Source of the DNA: Bin87 sp965203855 | GTDB lineage: Bacteria > Chloroflexota > Dehalococcoidia > Lucifugimonadales > UBA3495 | Reading direction: 5' to 3' | Length of the DNA stretch: 64,000 nucleotides | Assembly (NCBI GenBank): GCA_965203855.1 | Contig: CBDBDN010000004.1 | Location: forward strand, 65,510-129,509 | Part shown: piece after piece, positions 52,174 through 60,739 of the stretch | Layout: every line of letters starts with the position of its first letter | How positions within the stretch are numbered: position 1 is the first letter of the stretch | Notes under the pieces: generated by a model | What the model was told of the DNA's origin: nothing | Database searches by the model: none | The model's input: only the letters and a program-made list of their open reading frames with translations | Position numbers and translations under genes: made by a program

Positions 52174-53370
52174 CTACAGCTGATACTCCGGCCGGCGCAG
52201 CAGCTGCCGCGCGATTACCAGCCGCATTATCTCGTTTGTCCCCTCTCCGATTATCATTAGCGGCGCGTCCCGGTAGTAGCGTTCTACCGGGAAATCTTTG
52301 GTGTAGCCGTAGCCGCCGTGAATCCGCATCGCTTCCATCGCCACTTCGCCGCAGACTTCGCTGGCGAACAGCTTCGCCATCCCCGATTCCAGGTCAATGC
52401 GGTCGCCGCCGTCTTTCTTGGCCGCCGCATCGTACACCAGCAGCCGCGACGCCTGTATCTTGGTCGCCATATCGGCGATTTTCAGCTGGATGGCCTGGTG
52501 CTGGCTGATGGGAACGCCAAAAGTTTCCCGCTGCTGGATGTAGCGCATTGAGGCGTCCAGGGCCGCCTGAGCCACGCCCACGGCGCGCGCCGCTACATTG
52601 ATGCGCCCCGTTTCCAGCCCGCTCATCACCTGGCCGAAGCCGGCGTTCTCCGCGCCGCCAATCAGGCTGTCGGCGGGGATGCGAAAATCCTCAAAAGCCA
52701 GTTCGCAGGTATCCAGCCCCCGGTAGCCCAGCTTGTCCAGATGCCGCCCCACTTTAAAGCCCGGATCGCCTTTCTCAATCACAAATGCCGACAGCCCCCG
52801 ATGCTTCAGCGCCGGGTCGGGGTTGGTGCGCGCCAGCAGGCAGAAAGCGTCCCCGGAATCGGCGTTGGTGATGAACATTTTGGAGCCGTTGACGACATAC
52901 TCCTCGCCGTCTTTAACGGCGCGGGTCTGCAATGCGCCCACGTCGCTGCCGCCGCCGGGTTCGGTGAGCGCCAGGCCGCCGCGCATTGCCCCGCTGGCCA
53001 GGCGCGGCAGATACTGCCGCCGCTGCTCGTCCGTGCCGTAATGCGCCAGCACATAGGCCAGTATGTGATGCGTCCCCAGCGCGCCGGTCAGCGCCATATA
53101 GCCCTTGCTGATTTCCTCAAAAATCATCGCAAAGGTAGTGTAGTCCAGCCCCATCCCGCCGTATTCCTCCGGAATCGTGATGCCGAACAGCCCCAGCTCC
53201 TTCATCCGGTCGATGAGTTCGTAGGGAACGGTGTCATCGGCATCGTGAGCGGGCGCCGCCGGCTCCACTTCCCGGCGCACGAAATCGCGCACCATACTGA
53301 CAATCTGATTGCGGGCCTCAACCGGGGTCGGAGGAATGATGACGGACGCAGCGGCGGTAGCGGTAGTCAC
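52174..53370 (-). CDS. Acyl-CoA dehydrogenase
   Basis: A 398-residue FAD enzyme of fatty acid or amino acid catabolism. The start is GTG 53370, with GGAG upstream. Family marks are IPEEYGGMGLDYTTFA, ALTEPGGGSDVGALQTRAV, YVVNGSKMFITNADSGD, ERETFGVPISQHQAIQ-like QRETFGVPISQHQA, and the C-terminal IHGGYGYTKDFPVERYYRDA with the YRD segment. The catalytic Glu is not obvious by eye in the usual place. It is 12 bases upstream of the methyltransferase and may share its transcript. Confidence 0.95.
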   Translation of the reverse strand: MTTATAAASVIIPPTPVEARNQIVSMVRDFVRREVEPAAPAHDADDTVPYELIDRMKELGLFGITIPEEYGGMGLDYTTFAMIFEEISKGYMALTGALGTHHILAYVLAHYGTDEQRRQYLPRLASGAMRGGLALTEPGGGSDVGALQTRAVKDGEEYVVNGSKMFITNADSGDAFCLLARTNPDPALKHRGLSAFVIEKGDPGFKVGRHLDKLGYRGLDTCELAFEDFRIPADSLIGGAENAGFGQVMSGLETGRINVAARAVGVAQAALDASMRYIQQRETFGVPISQHQAIQLKIADMATKIQASRLLVYDAAAKKDGGDRIDLESGMAKLFASEVCGEVAMEAMRIHGGYGYTKDFPVERYYRDAPLMIIGEGTNEIMRLVIARQLLRRPEYQL

Positions 53371-53589
53371 AAGGGATGCTCCTGGTAATTGCGCGGATCA
53401 TGCGGGATGCGATGCAGTCTAGTACAGCAGTCAATAGCAGTCAATCAGCGTTAGCCAGCCCGCAGCGTTTCCAATTAGGGCGCAGCCGCTGCGCTAGGGC
53501 GTGTACTCAAATCACGATTTACCGCAGTCCGGCGTCCGTTTTCGTCACTGCGACGCCATTACAATCGTCATTCTCTAAACTCACCAACG

Positions 53590-54602
53590 AAGTGCAACGC
53601 CAGGTTATGGTGTTGCCATGGGAACGCATTATCAACAACTCAGCATCGTTGAGCGCTGCGAAATTGCCCGATTATCGACCGCGGGACTATCAAAACGCGA
53701 AATCGCGGCGGCTTTGGATCGCGCGACATCTACCATCTCCCGGGAGCTAAACCGCAATGCCTCCGCCAACGGCGGCTATCAACCCGAATACGCGCAGCGG
53801 CAGGCCCAAGCCCGCTGTTGGCGCGGCGCGCGCTTGGAACGGGACGCCGCCTTGCGGGATGCTGTCCTGTCCCGGCTGCGCGCCGGCTGGTCGCCGGCCC
53901 AGGTGTCCGGCCGGCTGGCTCTGGATTGCGGACGCCGGGTCATCTCCCCCGAGAGCATCTACCGCTTCATTTATGCTCAACCGGCCCGCACCAAGGACTA
54001 TTCCTGGCGGCTGTGCCTGCCGCGGGGCAAGTCCAAACGGGGTTGGCGCGGGCGGCGCGGCGGCAATACTATCGTCCGCATTCCGGGCGGGACGCCGCCG
54101 CTAATCTCAACATAGTCAGGGCGCAGTCCGGAGGCCGCGGACCGCCGCACGCCCGGCCACTGGGAAGCTGATTTGATGCTGTTCGCAATCAGGGCCAAGC
54201 GCTGCTGTTGCACGAGCGCCATTCCCGGCTGCTGCTGGCTTGGCGTCCGCAGAGCAAGGCGGCCGAACCGATTGGGGCGGCGCTGGTGCGGATGCTGTCG
54301 CCATTTCCGGCGGAGCTGCGGCGCAGCGTAACTTTTGACAACGGCACGGAATTTGCCCGGCGCTATCGGCTGCACAGCCAAGGCATCCCAACTTACTTTT
54401 GTGAGGTCAGGTCGCCGTGGCAAAAAGGGGGAGTGGAGAATGCCATCGGCCGGCTGCGGCGGTTTTTGCCGCGCCGGACGAACTTGAAGCAAATCCAGGC
54501 GGCGCAACTTACCGCCACAATCCAAGCGTACAACAATACGCCCCGGCAGTGCCTGAACTACCGGACGCCCACCGAAGTATTCGCCGCCGCCGCGTTGCAC
54601 TT
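53590..54602 (+). mobile_element. IS30-family insertion sequence, degenerate
   Basis: Inverted copies of AAGTGCAACGC (53590-53600) and GCGTTGCACTT (54592-54602) flank an IS30-like transposase region and probably mark its ends. No clear target duplication can be called. The element lies in the gap between the acyl-CoA dehydrogenase and ccdA, next to a REP palindrome. Confidence 0.7.
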
Positions 54603-54639
54603 GAAATGTGAATCCACATTCCGGCTTGCGCCGGAATGA
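53618..54639 (+). pseudogene. Broken IS30-family transposase
   Basis: The N-terminal part starts MGTHYQQLSIVERCEIARL and has the IS30 helix-turn-helix (LSKREIAAALDRATSTISRELNRN). A TAG at 54113-54115 interrupts the frame. The next segment, TPGHWEADLMLF with the first catalytic Asp, is in the same frame as the first, and then a one-base loss near 54190 shifts to the frame of HERHSRLLLAW. That frame holds VTFDNGTEF (second Asp) and KGGVENAIGRLRRFLPR (Glu). All DDE residues survive on separate fragments, so the gene decayed recently or is expressed by recoding; the stop makes decay more likely. Confidence 0.8.
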
Positions 54640-54670
54640 CGGTATGGGGTTGGAATGACGGTTGGGTTGG
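54613..54670. repeat. REP-like palindrome, copy 4
   Basis: CATTCCGGC-TTGC-GCCGGAATG followed by two GGAATGACGGT arms, just outside the IS30 right end. Confidence 0.75.
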
Positions 54671-54724
54671 GCTTTCACCCGTATGACGGTGTAAGAGGCC
54701 CGGCGGTTGCGGTGCGATTGCGCC

Positions 54725-55636
54725 CTATTTGAACAACCCGCCCAGCGTCAGCCAGTAGAACACGATGTAGGTGCCGGCGACTACCATCAGCCAGGCGCCG
54801 GCGATGCCAACATAGGGCATCGCTTTGCGGAGCCAGCGCACCATTACTGTGCGGGCGACCGCCATCCCCAGCGTCAGCGCCAGTATCACAGTGCCCATAC
54901 CGGCGGCGTAGAGCAGCAAATCGCCCGCCGTTTCCAGCCAGCCCGATGACTGGCCGACGCCAAACCCCACCACGGCCAGGAACAGCGGCAACGTGCAGCT
55001 CAATGACGCCAGCCCGTAGCTGATTCCGAACAGCACATAGCTGGGAATGTTCATCTGTCCGGGGTCGCCAATCTTGTTGGCGGCCCGCTGCGCCAGGCTG
55101 GTGTAAATCTTGCCGCCGGCCGCTATAAACGCGCCCGCGCCAATCAGCAGTATGCCGATGGCCAGGCCAATCCAGGGCAGCGCCGGTAGCACCGCCTGCG
55201 CGCCCAATCCCAGGACCAAGCCGACGATGCCGAACAGCAGGACGAACCCTAACGATACCGACAGCCCGACCATCAGGGCGCGGGCCAGCAACAGCAGCGG
55301 CTGCCGGCGGTCGCGCTCCTGGTTGCCGCCGCTGACATACAGTCCCAAGTAGGCCGGCAGCATCGCAAATCCGCAGGGATTGACCGCCGAGGTCAGGCCC
55401 ACCGCGTAGGCATAGGTAAAGCCCAATGCGGCGCTGAGCCCGGTGCCGGACGAACCGGACAGGTACTCCACGAAGCCGTTTATGCTGTCGATGCCATCGT
55501 CGGAGCGGAACAGCAGCGCGCCTACTATCGCTACGGCATAGGCCACAGCGGCAATGCCGACGGCAATCAGGATATTGCGGCTGACGGGGAGACGGTTGAG
55601 CAGGCTGCCGGATGCGGCGGGGTTTGGAGTAGTCAT
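54725..55636 (-). CDS. ccdA: CcdA/DsbD-type thiol-disulfide membrane transporter
   Basis: A 303-residue protein with six to eight transmembrane helices. The two redox Cys lie in TSAVNPCGFAMLPAYLGLY and LASLSCTLPLFLAVVGFGVG, as in CcdA. It passes electrons from cytoplasmic thioredoxin to extracytoplasmic thiol proteins for cytochrome c maturation or disulfide repair. An N-terminal extra helix precedes the core. It starts one base after the HepT-like stop on the same strand. Confidence 0.9.
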   Translation of the reverse strand: MTTPNPAASGSLLNRLPVSRNILIAVGIAAVAYAVAIVGALLFRSDDGIDSINGFVEYLSGSSGTGLSAALGFTYAYAVGLTSAVNPCGFAMLPAYLGLYVSGGNQERDRRQPLLLLARALMVGLSVSLGFVLLFGIVGLVLGLGAQAVLPALPWIGLAIGILLIGAGAFIAAGGKIYTSLAQRAANKIGDPGQMNIPSYVLFGISYGLASLSCTLPLFLAVVGFGVGQSSGWLETAGDLLLYAAGMGTVILALTLGMAVARTVMVRWLRKAMPYVGIAGAWLMVVAGTYIVFYWLTLGGLFK

Positions 55637-55637
55637 T

Positions 55638-55979
55638 TTAGGTCAAGTCCTGGAGGATGGCGTCGATGGCGGAGATTAGGTTGGGGTGGTCTTGGGTAAT
55701 GGCCTTGATGACTTCCGACAGATCGGTATCGTAGTGTTGATGAACCAGCACATGGCGCATTCCGATTAGGCTGCCCCAATTCAGCCCCGGATAATTCCAG
55801 TGTTCTTGGCGTTGCCGGATTCGGGCGGCGGATTCGCCGGCAATGATAATCAGGTAGCACAAGGCGGCTTGCTTTTCACGGTTGCGTTCCAGTTCGGGTA
55901 GGGCGTCGTCGCCCAGAATTGCAATAGCTTCAACGGCGGCGGCGCGCATATGGCCCAGGTCGCTACGCAGGTTCGGCAT
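55638..55979 (-). CDS. HepT-like (DUF86) protein with altered catalytic motif
   Basis: A 113-residue helical protein with ATG 55979, overlapping the stop of the upstream gene by 17 bases. The C-terminal RHVLVHQHYD aligns with the HepT RNase motif RX4HXY, keeping Arg75 and His80 but with His82 where the Tyr that MntA AMPylates normally stands (Tyr83 is shifted by one). In known systems HepT is an RNase toxin silenced by AMPylation. Its partner here is a degenerate MNT protein. A cryptic or repurposed pair is likely. Confidence 0.72.
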   Translation of the reverse strand: MPNLRSDLGHMRAAAVEAIAILGDDALPELERNREKQAALCYLIIIAGESAARIRQRQEHWNYPGLNWGSLIGMRHVLVHQHYDTDLSEVIKAITQDHPNLISAIDAILQDLT

Positions 55980-56559
55980 ACCAGACCTCGGCAATTTCAT
56001 TGAGTTCCTGGGGGGTGATGCCCGGATCAATCACGCCGCGGTACGCGTAAAAGGTTGCCCCCAGACAGACCAGCTCCTGCAAATCCAGCTCGAGATTGAA
56101 CACCTTTATACCCAGCGGGTGTTCCGGGTGCGTTTCCGCAATGACGCTGGGCTTGAGTTGGTCGCATTCCGCATTAGGCACTGCGCCGTCTAATACCCAC
56201 ATTCTGGTGATATGGTGCTTGCGGCAGAACTTGGCAACGGCTTTCCGATTGACCGGCGCCGTTGCCAGGTCGGGAAAGACCGGCGTCGCCTGCTGGATGA
56301 TTTTGTCGGTTAGACGGGGGCTGAACCCGTCGGTGGAGTAGAGAACGGTTTCCGGGCCGATGATGGCGGCCAAAGCCCGTTCCATCCGGGCGAACTGTTG
56401 GGGTACGGCAGCCCAATGCGGGCGGAAAGTTACGATGACGCTAGGCCGGCCGGCGTCCACCGCCGCGTTAAGCAGCGGTTCGTCCATCGTCCAGATCCGC
56501 ATTATTTGGTAGTCCTGGCAGAACTTCAGGATTTGCTGCCGCTGTGCGTCGGTAAGCAT
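55963..56559 (-). CDS. Tandem degenerate MNT (MntA-like) nucleotidyltransferase domains
   Basis: A 198-residue protein with ATG 56559 behind GGAGG. Two repeats match the MntA fold. The first, QQILKFCQDYQIMRIWTMDEP ... FARMERALAAIIG ... FSPRLTDKIIQQATPVF, spans residues 8-95. The second, KAVAKFCRKHHITRMWVLDGA ... PLGIKVFNLELDLQELV, spans about 106-170. In active MntA the strand ends in GSxxR with an SDxD metal site; here these are MDE/LDG and RPSVIVTF/KPSVIAETH, so both Asp pairs are lost. AMPylation should be impossible. It precedes and overlaps the HepT-like gene. Confidence 0.7.
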   Translation of the reverse strand: MLTDAQRQQILKFCQDYQIMRIWTMDEPLLNAAVDAGRPSVIVTFRPHWAAVPQQFARMERALAAIIGPETVLYSTDGFSPRLTDKIIQQATPVFPDLATAPVNRKAVAKFCRKHHITRMWVLDGAVPNAECDQLKPSVIAETHPEHPLGIKVFNLELDLQELVCLGATFYAYRGVIDPGITPQELNEIAEVWYAEPA

Positions 56560-56608
56560 TGGGCTGCCTCCAAGTGAGGAAACATTACGGGATGGCGCGC
56601 CGGGGCCG

Positions 56609-56944
56609 TCAGTTGCGAACCACTACCGTATCCACAATCCGGTCAATCAGTGAGCGATGCTCCCCGTCGTCAATTAGTACCAGGATGCCGTCGGCGAGCA
56701 GGCCGATGCCGCCGATGGGCCAGATAACGAACTGGAGGATTTCGCGGACGAACATAAGGCCCCAGCCGACCCGGTTGCCGTCGCGGCGCACGGCGCGGAT
56801 GCCCAGCAGCTGCTTGCCCGGCGTCTGTCCGCGCCCCAGCACAATCAGCCACCAGATGATGTAGCCGATAATCAGCGTCAGGAAAAACAGGATAATATCC
56901 AGTAGATGCGCCATCAGGCGGCGCAGCGGGCTGGCGTAGTTCAT
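56609..56944 (-). CDS. RDD family membrane protein, short
   Basis: A 111-residue protein with ATG 56944 behind AAGGAG. RRLMAHLLDIILFFLTLIIGYIIWW starts the RDD pattern, with the Asp in the first helix, then GQTPGKQLLGIRAVRRDG and VIWPIGGIGLLADGILVLIDDGEHRSLIDRIVDTVVV. Some RDD proteins act as Na+/Li+-H+ antiporters but most are unassigned. A second RDD gene lies 2 kb downstream at 58.9 kb. Confidence 0.85.
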   Translation of the reverse strand: MNYASPLRRLMAHLLDIILFFLTLIIGYIIWWLIVLGRGQTPGKQLLGIRAVRRDGNRVGWGLMFVREILQFVIWPIGGIGLLADGILVLIDDGEHRSLIDRIVDTVVVRN

Positions 56945-56967
56945 GGGGAGACTCCTTGTCGGGGCGA

Positions 56968-57150
56968 GTGGATTCCGGCTTGCGCCGGAATGATGGGTTT
57001 TATGTGGGATGGCGATTGCGGGGATGACGGTTTTTAGGGAATGGTATTTGCGGAGATGATGGTTTTATGGGGGATGGTGTTTGCGGCGGTGATGGGTTTT
57101 ATATGGTACGGCGGTTGCGGGGGGGACGGGTTGCCGGGGAATGATGGGTT
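56968..57150. repeat. REP-like palindrome, copy 5, with G/T-rich tandem array
   Basis: GATTCCGGC-TTGC-GCCGGAATGA begins the block. It is followed by degenerate repeats of a unit like GGGATGGTNTTTGCGG with GATGGTTTTAT. No reading frame is supported. Confidence 0.6.
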
Positions 57151-57159
57151 GGGTTGGAA

Positions 57160-58581
57160 CTACACGCCCAGCTGCGCCTGCATTGCGTCCAGCAGGCGGG
57201 TTACATTGGCCGGCGTGTCGGCTTCGCAGTAGATGCGGAGCAGCGGTTCGGTGCCGGAGAAACGGGCGGATACCCAGCCGGCGGGCAGCAGCCAGCGGCG
57301 GCCGTCGATGTCATCGCTGCCGATAACCGGCATACCGGCCAGCTCGGTTACGGGCGCGCCGGCCAGCCGGCCGGTGATGGCGTCCCGCGCCGTCGGGTCA
57401 AACCGGACATCCCGCCGTTCATAGTGGTGTTCGCCAACGGCGTCAAAGAGACGGCGCACCATATCCGACGCCGTGATGCCGGCGGTTGCCATGTATTCCA
57501 GCAGATACAGGCCGCTGAGTATGCCGTCCCGCTCCGGGATATGCCCGCGAAAAGCGTAGCCGCCGCTTTCCTCGCCGCCCAGCAGCGCATTGTCGGCGGC
57601 AAAGCGCGCGCCGATGTTTTTAAAGCCGACCGGCAGCTCGGCAATGTCCACGCCGTACTGCTCGGCCAGCTTGTTCAGCATCGCCGACGCGGTTACGCCT
57701 TTGACCAGCAACCCACGCTCGCCCCGCTCCAGCAGATACATCGCCAGCACGGAGAATACTTCCTGCGTGCTGATGAACCGTCCGGTTTCGTCCACCAGCC
57801 CGATGCGGTCGGCGTCGCCGTCCAGGGCCAGGCCAACGGATGCGCCGGCCGCCGGCGCTTGCCGCATCAGCTCGGACAGGTTGGGCGCGATGGGTTCGGG
57901 CTGCGCCATGCCGGGAAACGCCGGATTGGGCGCGGCGCGCAGCTCGGTGATCTGCGTTGCGCCGGCGGCATCGCTGTGCAGCAGTTTCGTAAAGTAGCCG
58001 GCGCCGGCGCCGTGCATCGCATCTACGATGACGGGCAGGCCGGCGCGGCGGATGGCGTCCAGGTCGATCAGCCCGGCGATGGATTCCCGGTAGGCCGGGT
58101 TGGGGTCAACGTCGTTGAGCAGGCCGGCGGCGCGGGCGTCGGGCAGCGGCATTGCGCGTGGCGCCCGCGCCGAAGCGATGCACAGCTCCAGGGTATCGGT
58201 AACATCCTGGCTGGCGCTGCCGCCCTGCGCTGACTTGAACTTGAACCCGTTCCAGTCCGCCGGGTTGTGGCTGGCGGTAATCACCACGCCGCCGGCAGCC
58301 TGCCGCTGCACTACCTGATGGCTGACTACCGGCGTCGGCGCCGGCCCGGCGCAGAGATGAACCGGCACATCGTTGCCGGCCAGCACGGATGCCACCGTTG
58401 CGGCGAACTGCGGCGAGGCGAACCGGGTATCGCAGCCGACCACTACGCCCGCCGCCGCAACGCCGCTGATACGCAGATAATCCACTAACCCTTGCGCGCA
58501 GCGGGCGACATTGGCGAAAGTAAAGTCGTCGGCAATGATGCCGCGCCAGCCGTCGGTGCCGAATTTGATTGCAGCAGTCAT
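57160..58581 (-). CDS. Phosphoglucomutase/phosphomannomutase
   Basis: A 473-residue alpha-D-phosphohexomutase. It begins IKFGTDGWRGIIADDFT. The phosphoserine loop is VVITASHNPADWNGFK (Ser about 104), the metal loop is LDGDADRIGLV, the sugar-binding loop GGEESGGYAF, and the phosphate loop near RFSGTEPLLRIYCE. It interconverts hexose 1- and 6-phosphates for glycogen, cell wall or glycan precursors. An extended -10 promoter ends six bases before the ATG, so the mRNA is probably leaderless. Glucose or mannose preference cannot be told. Confidence 0.95.
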   Translation of the reverse strand: MTAAIKFGTDGWRGIIADDFTFANVARCAQGLVDYLRISGVAAAGVVVGCDTRFASPQFAATVASVLAGNDVPVHLCAGPAPTPVVSHQVVQRQAAGGVVITASHNPADWNGFKFKSAQGGSASQDVTDTLELCIASARAPRAMPLPDARAAGLLNDVDPNPAYRESIAGLIDLDAIRRAGLPVIVDAMHGAGAGYFTKLLHSDAAGATQITELRAAPNPAFPGMAQPEPIAPNLSELMRQAPAAGASVGLALDGDADRIGLVDETGRFISTQEVFSVLAMYLLERGERGLLVKGVTASAMLNKLAEQYGVDIAELPVGFKNIGARFAADNALLGGEESGGYAFRGHIPERDGILSGLYLLEYMATAGITASDMVRRLFDAVGEHHYERRDVRFDPTARDAITGRLAGAPVTELAGMPVIGSDDIDGRRWLLPAGWVSARFSGTEPLLRIYCEADTPANVTRLLDAMQAQLGV

Positions 58582-58587
58582 ATTCGG

Positions 58588-58596
58588 ATTGTAGCA
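58588..58596 (-). promoter_or_regulatory. Extended -10 promoter of the phosphohexomutase (leaderless)
   Basis: On the minus strand TG-C-TACAAT in TATGCTACAATCCG ends six bases before the ATG at 58581. The start of transcription should fall on or next to the start codon. Confidence 0.6.
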
Positions 58597-58611
58597 TACG
58601 GGGCGATTGCT

Positions 58612-58880
58612 AATCCCTGTTCGTCATTCCCCTTCTAACCGTCATTCCCCCGCTAACCGTCATTCCCGCTCTAACCGTCATTCCGGCGAAAGCCGGAATC
58701 TATGGCGGTAAGTTGCCGGCTTCGTTGCCATAAATGACGAATTCCGACACCGGATTCCGGCTTTCGCCGGAATGACGGTTAGGGTATGGAATGACGACCA
58801 GGGATCGGAATGGCGGTTAGGGTATGGAATGACGGTTGGGGCGGAATGACGGTTAGTAGGGGGATGATGAGGGGAGACGG
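58612..58880. repeat. REP-like block, copy 6, both orientations
   Basis: The 324-base gap 58582-58905 is almost filled by repeats. CCGTCATTCC units repeat at 17-19 bases to a palindrome TTCCGGCGAAAGCCGGAA (58681-58698). A second palindrome lies in the opposite orientation near 58763, then GGAATGACGGTTNGGG units. No gene is visible. Confidence 0.8.
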
Positions 58881-58905
58881 GAATGGCGGCGCATCCCGAC
58901 GCGGC

Positions 58906-59370
58906 CTAGCGGCGGCGGGCTACTACGGTGCCGGCGATGCGGTCGGGGATGGAACGGCGTTCCCCGTAGTCCACGCTGATGATGATGGCGTCAATGACAA
59001 AGCCGATTATCGTTAGATGGAGCAGCACTTTGACCAGCGCGCGCGCCGCCTTACGCAGCGGGTTGGCATTGCCGCCCCGCCGCCGGTACAAGTCGGTTCC
59101 GGTCAAGCGGCGGCCCGGCGGCCCGAACCGCATAATCAGCAGTAGCCAGACGGCGTAGGTAATCGCCAGCGTCAGGGGCACCTGCACGGTCAGAAAGCCG
59201 TACAAGTCCAGGCTGAACGACTGCGCGCGCGGAGCGGAGTTGACGACGCCGGCGGCCAGTCCTACGGCGTAGAGGACGGCGCTGCCCACGGCCAGAAACA
59301 GCAGCCGGTCAATCAGCCAGGACAGCAGCCGGCGCAGCGGGATAATCCGGTCAATGCGGCGATTTCGCAT
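58906..59370 (-). CDS. RDD family membrane protein, long
   Basis: A 154-residue protein with ATG 59370; the open frame further upstream is antisense to metK and not coding. The RDD hallmarks are RRLLSWLIDRLLFLAVGSAVLYAVG (Asp in helix 1), FGPPGRRLTGTDLYRRRG and FVIDAIIISVDYGERRSIPDRIAGTVV. Three helices are predicted. It is longer than the RDD paralogue at 56.6 kb. It follows metK by about 120 bases. Confidence 0.82.
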   Translation of the reverse strand: MRNRRIDRIIPLRRLLSWLIDRLLFLAVGSAVLYAVGLAAGVVNSAPRAQSFSLDLYGFLTVQVPLTLAITYAVWLLLIMRFGPPGRRLTGTDLYRRRGGNANPLRKAARALVKVLLHLTIIGFVIDAIIISVDYGERRSIPDRIAGTVVARRR

Positions 59371-59488
59371 ATCGTCCCGTCTAGTTAAGTCCAGTCCACA
59401 TTCCATTCCGGCAATGGCAATGACGATGCGCCTCCCGCCGCTGCCGGCGAAAGGCGCATACGGAGCAAATCGCGCCGGGCGGCCCGGG

Positions 59489-60712
59489 CTAGTTGCCGGC
59501 CGCCTGTTTGATTGCCGCCGCTTTGTCGGTGCGCTCCCATGGCAAATCCAGGTCGGCGCGGCCGAAGTGGCCGTAGGCCGCCGTCTTGCGGTAGATGGGA
59601 CGCCGCAAGTCCAGGTCCTCAATGATGGCGCCGGGACGCAAGTCAAAGTGCTCGTTGACCAGTTCCACGATGCGCTCGTTGGGGATGTGGTTGGTGTCAA
59701 AGGTTTCAATGGCGATGGAAGTAGGTTCGGCAACGCCGATGGCGTAGGACACCAGCACTTCCAGCCGGTCGGCCAGGCCGGCGGCCACCAGATTTTTGGC
59801 GACATAGCGGGCGGCGTAAGCGCCGGAGCGGTCAACTTTGGTCGGGTCTTTGCCGGAGAAAGCGCCGCCGCCGTGCCGGGCGATGCCGCCGTAAGTGTCC
59901 ACCAGAATCTTGCGCCCGGTCAGGCCGGTATCGCCCTGGGGCCCGCCGACCACGAACCAGCCGCTGGGGTTGACGAAATACTTGGTGTCATCGTCCAGCA
60001 GCTCCGCCGGCACGATGGGCCGGATGACCTGCTCAATGACATCTTTGCGGATTTTGGCGCGGAAAGCGTCGCGGTCGGCGGTGTCATCGTGCTGGCTGCT
60101 GATAACGACGGCGTCAACGCGGTGGGGCTTGCCGTAGCGATATTCCACGGTGATTTGCGACTTGCCGTCCGGCCCCAGATAGGGCAGGGAGCCGTCCTTG
60201 CGGACGGCGGCCAGCCGCTCGACCAGGCGATGCGAAAGGTCGACGGTAATCGGCATCAGGCTGTCGGTTTCGTTGCAGGCGAAGCCGACCATCATCCCCT
60301 GGTCGCCGGCGCCGGTAGCGCGGCGGGCGTCGGCGCCGGCGCCGTTGCTGCGATGCTCCAGCGCGGTGCTGACGCCGGCGTTGATGTCGGGCGACTGCCG
60401 GCTGGCGTTGCTGATAATGCCGCAAGAATGGCCGTCAAGCCCGTACTTGAGCTCGGTGTAGCCGATTTCCAGCAAAGTCTTGCGGGCAATGGCCTCAAAA
60501 TCCAGCGCGGCGCCGGTGGTGATTTCGCCGGTAACCATTACCAGGTTCTTGCCGGCGACGGTTTCGCAGGCCACGCGGCTCATCGGGTCAACGGCAAAGG
60601 CGGCGTCCAGCACGGCGTCCGAAATCTGGTCGCAAACCTTGTCGGGGTGGCCCTCAGTAACCGACTCGGAAGTCAGCAGGTACTGGGGCGAAGTGTTGAA
60701 CTGTATCGGCAT
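59489..60712 (-). CDS. metK: S-adenosylmethionine synthetase
   Basis: A 407-residue enzyme with ATG 60712 behind GGAGG. It begins YLLTSESVTEGHPDKVCDQISDAVLDA and has GAGDQGMMVGFACNET, GGPQGDTGLTGRKILVDTYGG, and GGGAFSGKDPTKVDRSGAYAARYVAKN, all diagnostic. It makes AdoMet from methionine and ATP. It heads a block that continues with ahcY and mtnP, which recycle the products of AdoMet use. No SAM riboswitch is visible in the short leader. Confidence 0.98.
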   Translation of the reverse strand: MPIQFNTSPQYLLTSESVTEGHPDKVCDQISDAVLDAAFAVDPMSRVACETVAGKNLVMVTGEITTGAALDFEAIARKTLLEIGYTELKYGLDGHSCGIISNASRQSPDINAGVSTALEHRSNGAGADARRATGAGDQGMMVGFACNETDSLMPITVDLSHRLVERLAAVRKDGSLPYLGPDGKSQITVEYRYGKPHRVDAVVISSQHDDTADRDAFRAKIRKDVIEQVIRPIVPAELLDDDTKYFVNPSGWFVVGGPQGDTGLTGRKILVDTYGGIARHGGGAFSGKDPTKVDRSGAYAARYVAKNLVAAGLADRLEVLVSYAIGVAEPTSIAIETFDTNHIPNERIVELVNEHFDLRPGAIIEDLDLRRPIYRKTAAYGHFGRADLDLPWERTDKAAAIKQAAGN

Positions 60713-60739
60713 TGTTGGAATCCTCCGTAAGGGGTGGGT

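Noticed and set aside
58612..58880. CRISPR array
   Set aside because: Repeat units are short, spaced by a few bases with no unique spacers of constant length, and include palindromes; they fit REP-type repeats.
59371..59835. N-terminal extension of the long RDD protein
   Set aside because: The extra frame is antisense to metK and has no membrane or RDD features; ATG 59370 fits the family start.
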